The position numbers and the translations under genes are program-made. Positions 1-6,307 of a DNA stretch of 11,165 bases are shown in pieces (position 1 is the stretch's first letter; every line of letters begins with the position of its first letter). The notes under the pieces were generated by a model, which saw only the letters and a list, made by a program, of their open reading frames with translations, had not been told where the DNA came from and searched no databases. Origin of the DNA: Bacteroidia bacterium (GTDB lineage Bacteria > Bacteroidota > Bacteroidia > UKL13-3); NCBI GenBank assembly GCA_019454865.1, contig JACFNJ010000066.1:1-11165 (forward strand), given 5' to 3'.

Positions 1-512
1 TCACTAAAAACACTAAGATATTTTCTTTCTTTTTTAGGCAAGTTGCTATCCGGTCCTTCGTATAATCTAACCTGTAATAAATTAAAATAAGGATTAACCA
101 TATCTGTTACTAATCCTTGGTCTTCAATAAAAAATATTTTTTCAGCAACCAATACATTGTCCACCCATGCTTCCCAACGGTATGTTCCTTTTTTCCAATA
201 TATACCTGGTGTTTTTACTCCCCAGCCTTCTCTTACATATACTATGTTTTCGTCTTTACGTATAATTCGGTCAGCAACTAAGTTGCATATTTCAGAGTTA
301 TCGGCATGTTGTACGCATTTTAGGTTCATCCTTACCTCCCAATCCTGCTCATCAAAAAGTTTATTAAAAAACGAAAGTTCACAATAAATAAAAGAACACT
401 CCATTTCATCATAAACCAACCGGTACTTTTTTTCATTATTCGCTAACCATTCGGTAGAACCAAATATTTTCAGGTCTCTAAACTTATATTTTATAGGATT
501 CTCGTTAGCCAT
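1..512 (-). CDS. Partial N-terminal part of a probable Bacteroidota AAA-family ATPase
   Basis: An open frame starts with ATG at 512 and runs off the left edge without a stop, giving 170 residues that begin MANENPIKYKFRDLKIFGST. Visible blocks are a start rich in aromatic and charged residues (EWLANNEKKYR), an IYCELSFFNKLFDE stretch, KDENIVYVREGWG, and a WEAWVDN segment with three tryptophans in the surrounding 20 residues. From memory, this resembles the N-terminal region of Bacteroidota proteins annotated as AAA-family (CbxX/CfqX-like) ATPases, whose ATPase module would lie beyond the window. No Walker motif is visible here, so ATPase activity is inferred from family resemblance only. There is no signal peptide or membrane segment, so the product is probably cytosolic. 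The frame is real: it is long, has coherent composition, and its start sits 4 bases after a TTTG on the coding strand. The main alternative is a stand-alone protein of unknown function. Confidence 0.6.
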   Translation of the reverse strand, partial: MANENPIKYKFRDLKIFGSTEWLANNEKKYRLVYDEMECSFIYCELSFFNKLFDEQDWEVRMNLKCVQHADNSEICNLVADRIIRKDENIVYVREGWGVKTPGIYWKKGTYRWEAWVDNVLVAEKIFFIEDQGLVTDMVNPYFNLLQVRLYEGPDSNLPKKERKYLSVFS

Positions 513-696
513 ATCACAAAAAATTTATTAAGGTTGAAAAATAATTTCGGTATCAACTTTATATTTTAATTGATAGAAAGCAATACTAAAATCTTCTTAA
601 TACTATAACCAATAGGCTATCAAATAAATATAATTAACACATACTTTTTGACATAAAAAGGAGAAAATCAGCCAAAATTTAATTTTAAAAATAATC

Positions 697-728
697 CTTG
701 TTTGTTTAGGGTTAGATATATACTTTTG
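697..728 (+). promoter_or_regulatory. Promoter of tRNA-Ser
   Basis: A CTTG at 697-700 lies 20 bases ahead of TACTTTTG at 721-728, an exact match to the Bacteroidota -7 consensus TAnnTTTG. The predicted transcript start is about 735, some 16 bases before the mature tRNA. The -33 element differs from TTTG at one base. Confidence 0.6.
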
Positions 729-750
729 CCACTCTTTAAAAAAGAGGCAA

Positions 751-840
751 GGAGAGGTGGGTGAGTGGCTGAAACCACCGGTTTGCTAAACCGACATACG
801 ATTTTTAGTCGTATCGAGGGTTCGAATCCCTCCCTCTCCG
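751..840 (+). tRNA. tRNA-Ser, anticodon GCT
   Basis: This class II tRNA reads AGC/AGU serine codons. The acceptor arm pairs 751-757 (GGAGAGG) with 833-839, and the discriminator base is G840. The anticodon GCT is at 785-787 in the loop TTGCTAA. The long variable arm typical of tRNA-Ser forms by pairing ATACGA (796-801) with TCGTAT (809-814). The T arm pairs GAGGG (816-820) with CCCTC (828-832) around the TTCGAAT loop. The outermost anticodon-stem pair is a C-A mismatch. CCA is not encoded and must be added after transcription. No terminator follows directly; the next promoter, for tRNA-Pro, begins 28 bases downstream. Confidence 0.95.
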
Positions 841-868
841 CATAGTATTTTCAATTCCATAAAAATGT

Positions 869-900
869 TTTGGAAATATTTAGGCGAAAAAATACTTTTG
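869..900 (+). promoter_or_regulatory. Promoter of tRNA-Pro
   Basis: TTTG at 869-872 and TACTTTTG at 893-900 are separated by exactly 20 bases, a full match to the Bacteroidota -33/-7 consensus. The -7 box is identical in all eight bases to that of the tRNA-Ser promoter, so the two tRNAs appear to be separate transcription units with matched core promoters. Confidence 0.7.
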
Positions 901-928
901 CGCCACGTTATTTGAAAATAATAACAAT

Positions 929-1002
929 CGGGGTGTAGCGTAGCCTGGTATCGCGCCACATTTGGGATGTGGAGGTCGTAGGTTCGAATCCTGCCACCCC
1001 GA
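929..1002 (+). tRNA. tRNA-Pro, anticodon TGG
   Basis: The acceptor arm pairs CGGGGTG (929-935) with CACCCCG (995-1001), and the discriminator is A1002. The anticodon stem CCACA (956-960) pairs with TGTGG (968-972), enclosing the loop TTTGGGA with anticodon TGG at 963-965. The T arm pairs 978-982 with 990-994 (one G-T wobble) around TTCGAAT. CCA is not encoded. A strong terminator follows 11 bases later. A reading frame from inside this tRNA continues into radC, but its upstream part is tRNA sequence and should not be translated. Confidence 0.95.
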
Positions 1003-1013
1003 CAAAATTTTAA

Positions 1014-1050
1014 AAAGCTCTACATACTTTGTAGGGCTTTTTTTATTTTT
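1014..1050 (+). terminator. Intrinsic terminator of tRNA-Pro
   Basis: Bases 1014-1024 pair with 1030-1040 in an 11-bp stem with one G-T wobble and a 5-base loop (TACTT). The stem runs straight into a T-rich tract, 1038-1050, broken by one A. It closes the tRNA-Pro transcript just 20 bases before radC, so radC needs its own promoter or read-through. Confidence 0.85.
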
Positions 1051-1069
1051 ACGTTATTATACTTTTATC

Positions 1070-1768
1070 ATGATTGAAACAAAAAATAATTCAATAAAAG
1101 GATGGGCTGAAGATGATAGACCAAGAGAAAAGATGATATTGAAAGGCATTAATTCTCTTAGTGATGCTGAACTTTTAGCAATTCTTATTTCTACCGGAAC
1201 ACGCGATGAAAGTGCTGTTGATTTGGGTAAACGTGTTTTGCAGCTTACTCAAAATAACCTAAACTCGTTGGGAAAATTAAGCCTAAAAGAATTACAAAAA
1301 ATTAAAGGTATTGGAAAAGCCAAAGCAATAACTATTGCAGCTGCTTTAGAGTTGGGTAAACGTAGAAATTTAGAAGAAGCAAAGCTTGAATTTTCGGTAA
1401 TTAGAAGAAGTAAAGATGCTTTTGCATATTTTGCTCCTATTTTGAATGATTTAGTAGTAGAAGAGTTTTGGGTTGCATATTTAAACCGAAGTAATCGTTT
1501 AATTGAAGTAAAACGAATTAGCGAGGGAGGTGTTTCGGGTACTGTAGCTGATGCAAAAGTGATTTTTAAGCATGCAATAGATTTGTTGGCTTCAACAATA
1601 ATATTATGTCATAATCATCCATCCGGTAATTTACAGCCAAGTGAAGCCGATAAGCAACTTACACAAAAATTGGTTACTGCCGGCAAAACTCTTGATGTTC
1701 ATGTAATGGATCATTTGATAATTGCCGATGGTAATTATTTAAGTTTTGCAGATGAAGGGTTAATATAA
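1070..1768 (+). CDS. radC: RadC family JAMM/MPN-domain protein
   Basis: The product is 232 residues, the usual RadC length. It begins with the family's WAEDDRPREK segment (12-21), followed by a helix-hairpin-helix region (about 75-98, IKGIGKAKA). The C-terminal half is a JAMM metal-site domain: the candidate acidic residue is E132, followed by H181-x-H183-P-S-G and S191-x-x-D194, with HVMDHLIIADG near the end. These residues fit a zinc-binding JAMM fold. RadC was once linked to DNA repair, but its biochemical role is unsettled. The ATG at 1070 is preferred over an in-frame start at 962, because the latter lies inside tRNA-Pro and would add 36 unrelated residues. A TACTTTTA box at 1060-1067 lies just 2 bases before the ATG, so the message may be leaderless. 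The gene ends 8 bases from the convergent hypothetical gene. Confidence 0.93.
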   Translation: MIETKNNSIKGWAEDDRPREKMILKGINSLSDAELLAILISTGTRDESAVDLGKRVLQLTQNNLNSLGKLSLKELQKIKGIGKAKAITIAAALELGKRRNLEEAKLEFSVIRRSKDAFAYFAPILNDLVVEEFWVAYLNRSNRLIEVKRISEGGVSGTVADAKVIFKHAIDLLASTIILCHNHPSGNLQPSEADKQLTQKLVTAGKTLDVHVMDHLIIADGNYLSFADEGLI

Positions 1769-1776
1769 TTTGTTAT

Positions 1777-2343
1777 TTACCCTATTCTTCTATGAATAGT
1801 TTGGGCTACTTGCATAAATAGATTTACTGGCTGTAACCTGCGCCAAATAAAGTTGTCAAGCTCGCCACCAAATATCACATAATAATCAATATTGCTTCGT
1901 TTAAATTCATCCAAAACATGTTCTTGAAAATTTAATGCAGCTATCCACCCGTCTTCAATATCTTGAAACCATTCTTCATAATAACAATCATCACTACTAT
2001 GAAAATTAAGAACATTTTCGCCAATTAAAATAAACTTTGTAATTCCATGATGCATCAATATCTCAATAACCTCACGCTTAAAAAGCATGATATCATTATT
2101 AATTGCGTCATTCCATTCTCCTATTAATTCAATTATAGCATAACCCTCTTGGTAATCGGCATATAATATTTTTGTGTAAAGTGTGTTTGAACCAAACTCA
2201 TCCCACTGTGGATGTATTAAGTAATTGTATATTTTATTACAAAATTCAAACTCGCTGTATTCTCTTCCAAAAAACGGAGAGAACTTATCATCTTCAGCTC
2301 TATATATATCGCGCCAACTGTAATGCGGTTCAATATCTTGCAT
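1777..2343 (-). CDS. Conserved hypothetical protein of Bacteroidota, 188 residues
   Basis: I recognise no named domain. From memory, very similar proteins of unknown function occur in Flavobacteriia and relatives, but I could not run a search. The protein is acidic and rich in aromatic residues. It starts with IEPHYSWRDIYRAEDD, has a HPQWDEFGS block at 44-52, an IELIGEWNDA strand-and-turn at 71-80 and an IGENVLNFHSSDDCYYEEW segment at 107-125. Alternating hydrophobic strands and helices suggest a compact cytosolic alpha/beta fold; there is no signal peptide or membrane helix. It is convergent with radC (8-base gap) and divergent from metK (125-base gap), so it is probably a single-gene unit. 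A TATTTTTG box at 2348-2355 on its coding strand lies 4 bases before the ATG. Confidence 0.88.
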   Translation of the reverse strand: MQDIEPHYSWRDIYRAEDDKFSPFFGREYSEFEFCNKIYNYLIHPQWDEFGSNTLYTKILYADYQEGYAIIELIGEWNDAINNDIMLFKREVIEILMHHGITKFILIGENVLNFHSSDDCYYEEWFQDIEDGWIAALNFQEHVLDEFKRSNIDYYVIFGGELDNFIWRRLQPVNLFMQVAQTIHRRIG

Positions 2344-2347
2344 ACTT

Positions 2348-2355
2348 CAAAAATA
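2348..2355 (-). promoter_or_regulatory. Candidate -7 box at the start of the hypothetical gene
   Basis: On the minus strand this reads TATTTTTG, an exact TAnnTTTG match, with only 4 bases between it and the ATG at 2343. The best -33 candidate is a TTTT at 2374-2377, not a clean TTTG. If functional, it would start transcription at or next to the start codon. Confidence 0.4.
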
Positions 2356-2401
2356 CAACAAAATGCCTTTTTTAAAATGAATAAAACTTACTTGAAATAA
2401 C

Positions 2402-2431
2402 TTTGTAACTTCATATAAAAATGTATTTTTG
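2402..2431 (+). promoter_or_regulatory. Promoter of metK
   Basis: TTTG at 2402-2405 is followed after 18 bases by TATTTTTG at 2424-2431, an exact -7 consensus. The predicted leader is about 30 bases, A-rich and without a Shine-Dalgarno sequence. It is too short for a known SAM riboswitch class plus an expression platform. Confidence 0.6.
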
Positions 2432-2468
2432 CCCGTCAAACTTTTTAAACGAAATAATAAAATAAACT

Positions 2469-3719
2469 ATGGCGTATTTATTCACCTCTGAGTCGGTAAG
2501 TGAAGGACATCCGGATAAAGTTGCAGATCAAATTTCTGATGCTTTAATTGATAATTTTTTAGCTTTTGACCCGGATTCAAAAGTTGCTTGCGAAACATTA
2601 GTTACAACTGGGCAAGTAGTGTTAGCCGGTGAAGTAAAATCAAAAGCATATTTAGATGTTCAAACCATAGCCCGGGATGTAATTAAGAAAATTGGTTATA
2701 CTAAAAGTGAGTACATGTTTGAAGCAAATTCATGTGGTGTATTTAGTGCTATTCACGAGCAATCGGCAGATATTAACCAAGGAGTAGATCGTAAGAAGAA
2801 ACAAGATCAGGGAGCAGGCGATCAAGGTATGATGTTTGGGTATGCAACAAATGAAACTGAGGATTATATGCCATTGGCTTTAGATCTGGCACACAAAATA
2901 TTGATTGAACTTGCTGCATTACGTAGAGAAAATAAAGCGATTAAATATTTACGTCCGGATGCAAAAAGTCAGGTAACATTAGAATATAATGATAAAAATG
3001 AGCCGGTAAGAATTGATTCAATTGTTGTTTCAACACAGCACGATGATTTTGACAACGAAGCAAAGATGTTGGCTAAAATTAAGAAAGATATTATTGAAGT
3101 TTTGATACCTCGTGTAAAGTCAAAATATAAAAAATATGCAAAGCTGTTTAATAATAATATCAAGTATCACATTAACCCAACCGGAAAATTTGTAATAGGA
3201 GGACCACATGGCGATACAGGATTAACCGGTCGAAAAATTATAGTGGACACATACGGGGGAAAAGGAGCACACGGAGGAGGAGCATTTTCCGGAAAAGATC
3301 CATCCAAAGTTGATCGTTCAGCAGCATACGCTACACGTCATATTGCCAAAAATCTTGTTGCTGCGGGTGTTTGCTCAGAAGTATTGGTACAAGTATCATA
3401 CGCAATAGGTGTTAAAGATCCGATGGGAATTTATATTAATACCTATGGTACATCTAAAGTGAAACTAACTGATGGTGAAATAGCAAAGAAAGTAGAGAAA
3501 ATATTTGATATGACTCCGTATGGAATTGAAACTCGCTTAAAGTTACGCAATCCAATATACAGTGAAACTGCTGCCTATGGCCACATGGGAAGAAAAAATG
3601 AAGTTGTAACGAAAACTTTTGTTACTCCGGGTGGTAAAAAAATTACCAAAAAGGTTGAACTATTTACTTGGGAAAAGTTAGACTATATCGATAAAATTAA
3701 AAAGGCATTTAGTATATAG
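2469..3719 (+). CDS. metK: S-adenosylmethionine synthetase (methionine adenosyltransferase)
   Basis: This cytosolic enzyme makes S-adenosylmethionine from methionine and ATP, releasing phosphate and pyrophosphate. The 416 residues cover all three MetK domains. Signature motifs are SEGHPDK (11-17, with H14 and D16 for ATP and magnesium), GAGDQG (115-120), GGPHGDTGLTGRK (244-256) and GGGAFSGKDPSKVDRS (269-284), which includes the P-loop-like segment. It is somewhat longer than the 384-residue E. coli enzyme. Part of the extra length is a lysine-rich C-terminal stretch (about 378-398) that I recall as usual in Bacteroidota. The gene is monocistronic: its promoter is at 2402-2431 and a strong terminator lies 21 bases after the stop. 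It supplies SAM for all methylation, including the RsmI-like methyltransferase in this window, but nothing suggests co-regulation. Confidence 0.98.
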   Translation: MAYLFTSESVSEGHPDKVADQISDALIDNFLAFDPDSKVACETLVTTGQVVLAGEVKSKAYLDVQTIARDVIKKIGYTKSEYMFEANSCGVFSAIHEQSADINQGVDRKKKQDQGAGDQGMMFGYATNETEDYMPLALDLAHKILIELAALRRENKAIKYLRPDAKSQVTLEYNDKNEPVRIDSIVVSTQHDDFDNEAKMLAKIKKDIIEVLIPRVKSKYKKYAKLFNNNIKYHINPTGKFVIGGPHGDTGLTGRKIIVDTYGGKGAHGGGAFSGKDPSKVDRSAAYATRHIAKNLVAAGVCSEVLVQVSYAIGVKDPMGIYINTYGTSKVKLTDGEIAKKVEKIFDMTPYGIETRLKLRNPIYSETAAYGHMGRKNEVVTKTFVTPGGKKITKKVELFTWEKLDYIDKIKKAFSI

Positions 3720-3740
3720 TATATATACATATATTAATGA

Positions 3741-3769
3741 GGGAGGTATGCTAATGCCTCCCTTTTTTT
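3741..3769 (+). terminator. Intrinsic terminator of metK
   Basis: GGGAGGTAT (3741-3749) pairs with ATGCCTCCC (3754-3762) in a 9-bp stem with one G-T pair and a GCTA loop, followed by seven T residues (3763-3769). It is the cleanest terminator in the window. Confidence 0.93.
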
Positions 3770-3784
3770 ATGCAAGAGGTGGTG

Positions 3785-3820
3785 TAAAAATAAACAGTTG
3801 CAATTATTAAAAATAAACAG
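3785..3820 (+). repeat. 13-bp direct repeat, 23-bp period, upstream of the histidine kinase gene
   Basis: The 13-mer TAAAAATAAACAG occurs at 3785-3797 and again at 3808-3820. The 23-bp period is close to two helical turns, placing both copies on the same DNA face. The second copy ends 51 bases before the kinase ATG and lies upstream of a weak -7-like box (TAACTTTT, 3855-3862). It could be a paired binding site for a regulator or a chance A-rich duplication. Confidence 0.55.
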
Positions 3821-3871
3821 CAAATTCGTGTCCATTATTTTTTTTAGATTATTATAACTTTTAAACATTAA

Positions 3872-5308
3872 ATGGATTCAATAGAAACCTATAAGCTAAT
3901 TTATGATAGTACACCACAGTGTGTAAAAATTATAAGTGCTGATGGTTTATTATTAAAAATTAACAAAGCAGGATTGCAATTGGTAGGTGCTTCAAATTTT
4001 GAGCAAGTGAATAAGGCATCTATTAGTGATATTATTTGCAAGGAAGATTTTGATAAATATTGGGAAGCACATACCAAAGCATTAAGCGGTGAGCAGGTAG
4101 AAGTTGAATACCGAATAAATACCTTAAACAAGGAGTTGCGGGTTATGCGCTGTATTATGCTTCCGGGCAAAAAATTTGAAGGTGTTGGGCTTGGTGTATT
4201 AAGTTTTGCTAATGATATTTCTGGGGAACTTATAGCCAAAAATGAAACCTTGTTTAGTACAACCCTATTAAATCGGGTAAAACAAGCCGTAATAGTTACT
4301 GACCTTACAGGAAAAATTCTATATATAAACGCATTTACAAAAGAGCTTTATGGCTATGAGGAGGAGGAACTAATTGGTAGTTCTTATGGGATGTTAACAG
4401 TTGCTGATCCTATATTGCATAAACGTGGATGGGAGTTAATGAATAAACTTGTGAACGGAGAGTCATGGGCTGGCGAATACCTAATGCAAAATAAAAGCGG
4501 TAGAGTTTTTCCGATACATACGAATAGTGCACCATTAATTGAAAATGGGGTTCAAACCGGAATTATTAATATCTCTTTTGATATTACAAATAGTAAGAAA
4601 GCTGAATTAGAAAGAGAAAATTTAATTGATGAATTAACACAAAGGAATAAGGATTTGAAACAATTTGGATACATAGCTTCACACAATATGCGAGCACCTG
4701 TTACAAATTTGTTGGGTTTGTTTTCATTAATAGATAAAGATAAAATTACCGATATTGAAACAAAAGAAATTGTTGAAGGGTTAGAACGATCAACCAATAA
4801 TTTAAATCTTGTTTTAAAAGATTTAATTCAAATTTTAAATATCAAAGACAGATCCAACTTAGATAAAGAATATTTGTTATTTCAAGAGCATTTTAATGAA
4901 GCCACTCAAAATTTAGCAGCTTTAATTATTTCATCAAAAGCTAAAATTAATATTGATTTTTCAAAAGTAGATGGTGTGTTTTATAAGAAAGATTACTTAG
5001 TCAACTTGTTTTTTAACTTAATCTCAAATTCAATTAAATTTAAGCAACCGGACAAAGATCCGATTATATATATTACTTCCATACGCGAAGACCAAAAAAC
5101 AAAATTAATATATAAAGATAATGGCTTGGGATTTGATATGAACATGGTTAAAGAACGCATATTTGGAATGCATCAACGTTTTCATAAACATCCCGAAAGT
5201 AAAGGATTAGGATTGTATTTAATTAAATCGCAATTACACGCAATGGGAGGCGAAATTTCATTACAAAGTGCCCCATTAGAAGGTTCAACTTTTACTATTA
5301 CTTTTTAG
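3872..5308 (+). CDS. Soluble two-PAS sensor histidine kinase
   Basis: This 478-residue protein has two PAS domains (about 5-115 and 130-245), a short coiled linker (about 241-265), a dimerisation/phosphoacceptor helix and a C-terminal ATPase domain. The phosphoacceptor is H271 in SHNMRAPVTNLLG, the HNMRAPV-type box common in Bacteroidota in place of the classical SHELRTP. The ATPase domain shows an N box (FFNLISNSIKF, N382/N386), a G1 box with D416-N-G-x-G, and a G2 box with GLGLYL (445-450). It ends right after this domain, with no receiver domain. No membrane helix is present, so it should sense a cytosolic signal, perhaps redox, oxygen or a small ligand through the PAS domains; the ligand cannot be read from sequence. 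No response regulator gene is adjacent, so it is an orphan kinase. Its stop is 1 base from the stop of oxyR on the other strand. Confidence 0.93.
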   Translation: MDSIETYKLIYDSTPQCVKIISADGLLLKINKAGLQLVGASNFEQVNKASISDIICKEDFDKYWEAHTKALSGEQVEVEYRINTLNKELRVMRCIMLPGKKFEGVGLGVLSFANDISGELIAKNETLFSTTLLNRVKQAVIVTDLTGKILYINAFTKELYGYEEEELIGSSYGMLTVADPILHKRGWELMNKLVNGESWAGEYLMQNKSGRVFPIHTNSAPLIENGVQTGIINISFDITNSKKAELERENLIDELTQRNKDLKQFGYIASHNMRAPVTNLLGLFSLIDKDKITDIETKEIVEGLERSTNNLNLVLKDLIQILNIKDRSNLDKEYLLFQEHFNEATQNLAALIISSKAKINIDFSKVDGVFYKKDYLVNLFFNLISNSIKFKQPDKDPIIYITSIREDQKTKLIYKDNGLGFDMNMVKERIFGMHQRFHKHPESKGLGLYLIKSQLHAMGGEISLQSAPLEGSTFTITF

Positions 5309-5309
5309 G

Positions 5310-6248
5310 CTAAAACTCAAGCACTACCTTTTCTCCATCGGTTTTCATCCTATCCGGTATAGCTGTTAGCAATGATTTAGTGAAGTTTTCGATAAGTTGT
5401 TTTTTCAAATCAACACGATGTGTTACTACACTTATTTCGCGTACAGGGTCGGGTTTTTTAAAATAACGAACACGCTCCATTTGTTCATCATTAAAGTCAA
5501 AAATACTTAACTCAGGAAGTATGGTTAATCCACTGTTTATTTCAACCATCTTTTTTAAAGTTTCTAAGCTACCGGTTTGGTATTGAAAATGTTTATTTTT
5601 TGATATACCTCTATTGCCATTGCATAAATTTAATATTTGATTGCGCAAGCAATGCCCTTCATTTAAAATCCAAGTTTCTGATGCATCTATATCCTCCGGA
5701 ACTAATATTTTTTTGTTGAACAATTTATTATCCTCACTCATATATGCCACTAATGGCTCATAATAAAGTGGAGTGTATTGCAGGTAACCGGCTTCAATTG
5801 GAGTTGCCATTATACCACAGTCTAATTGGTCGTTTTTTAATTGTTGTAAAATTTGTGATGTTGTAATTTCTGAAACTTCAATTGCTACTTTTGGATATTG
5901 TTTCATGAAATTGACTAAAAACAATGGCAAAATATACGGTGCAATTGTAGGTATAATACCTACTCGAAGTTGTCCATTTAACTCTCCTGTGCGTTGTTCA
6001 TTAACCATTTCGGTTAATCTGCCACATTGTTTTAATATTTCGCGTGCTTGTGCAATTATTCTTACTCCAATTTCAGTGGCCACTACAGGTTGTCGGCTTC
6101 TATCAAATATTCGTACACCTAATTCTCTTTCAAATTTTTGAATCTGCATACTTAAGGCTGGCTGGCTTACTGAGCATTTTTCTGCAGCGGATAAAAAGTT
6201 GCCATTGGTATCAACAGCTATTATATATTCAAGTTGTGTGATAGTCAT
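5310..6248 (-). CDS. oxyR: LysR-family hydrogen peroxide sensor OxyR
   Basis: This 312-residue transcription factor has an N-terminal winged helix-turn-helix (about 1-60; FLSAAEKCSVSQPALSMQI) and a periplasmic-binding-type regulatory domain (about 92-300). The call rests on the redox-active pair: C200 in NEGHCLRNQ and C209 in NLCN, 9 residues apart, matching the C199/C208 spacing and GHCLR context of E. coli OxyR. Peroxide would oxidise C200 to form a disulphide with C209 and switch the protein to an activator. Typical targets (catalase, alkyl hydroperoxide reductase, Dps) are not in this window. The gene is third in a minus-strand block but has its own likely promoter at 6254-6283 and a palindrome over the -33 region, consistent with autoregulation. 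The -7 box ends 5 bases before the ATG, so the mRNA may be leaderless. Confidence 0.93.
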   Translation of the reverse strand: MTITQLEYIIAVDTNGNFLSAAEKCSVSQPALSMQIQKFERELGVRIFDRSRQPVVATEIGVRIIAQAREILKQCGRLTEMVNEQRTGELNGQLRVGIIPTIAPYILPLFLVNFMKQYPKVAIEVSEITTSQILQQLKNDQLDCGIMATPIEAGYLQYTPLYYEPLVAYMSEDNKLFNKKILVPEDIDASETWILNEGHCLRNQILNLCNGNRGISKNKHFQYQTGSLETLKKMVEINSGLTILPELSIFDFNDEQMERVRYFKKPDPVREISVVTHRVDLKKQLIENFTKSLLTAIPDRMKTDGEKVVLEF

Positions 6249-6253
6249 ACCAA

Positions 6254-6283
6254 CAAAGCTAATAAATTTTTCTTATAAACAAC
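6254..6283 (-). promoter_or_regulatory. Probable promoter of oxyR
   Basis: On the minus strand GTTG (6280-6283) is followed after 18 bases by TAGCTTTG (6254-6261), an exact TAnnTTTG match. The -7 box is 5 bases from the ATG at 6248, so the transcript should start at or very near it. The -33 element sits inside a palindrome. Confidence 0.5.
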
Positions 6284-6291
6284 TTTAGTTG
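6280..6291. promoter_or_regulatory. Palindrome over the oxyR -33 region, candidate operator
   Basis: CAACT and AGTTG are perfect inverted repeats around a TT centre, and the symmetry extends on both sides after one mismatch. LysR-type regulators bind interrupted palindromes, and OxyR commonly represses its own gene, so this could be an OxyR site. It does not match the full E. coli ATAG-N7-CTAT pattern, so the assignment is an inference from position and symmetry. Confidence 0.35.
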
Positions 6292-6307
6292 ATTTATCTC
6301 ATAAAAC

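Noticed and set aside
157..387. 76-residue plus-strand frame
   Set aside because: It is antisense to the coherent minus-strand ATPase N-terminal frame and shows no recognisable protein features.
727..749. Hairpin TGCC..TCTTT / AAAGA..GGCA before tRNA-Ser
   Set aside because: It has a 2-base bulge and overlaps the -7 box and the transcription start, so most of the left arm would not be in the RNA.
751..1002. tRNA genes as integration sites of a mobile element
   Set aside because: I see no repeat of either tRNA 3' end elsewhere in the window and no integrase; the neighbours are ordinary chromosomal genes.
962..1069. Extended start of radC inside tRNA-Pro
   Set aside because: The in-frame extension translates tRNA and terminator sequence into residues unlike RadC; the ATG at 1070 gives the normal family length.
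1782..1799. Shared bidirectional terminator between radC and the hypothetical gene
   Set aside because: The stem CTATTC/GAATAG is only 6 AT-rich pairs with no T tract on either strand.
2432..2468. SAM riboswitch in the metK leader
   Set aside because: The leader after the predicted transcription start is about 30 A/T-rich bases without paired segments, too short for any SAM-sensing class I know together with a switch.
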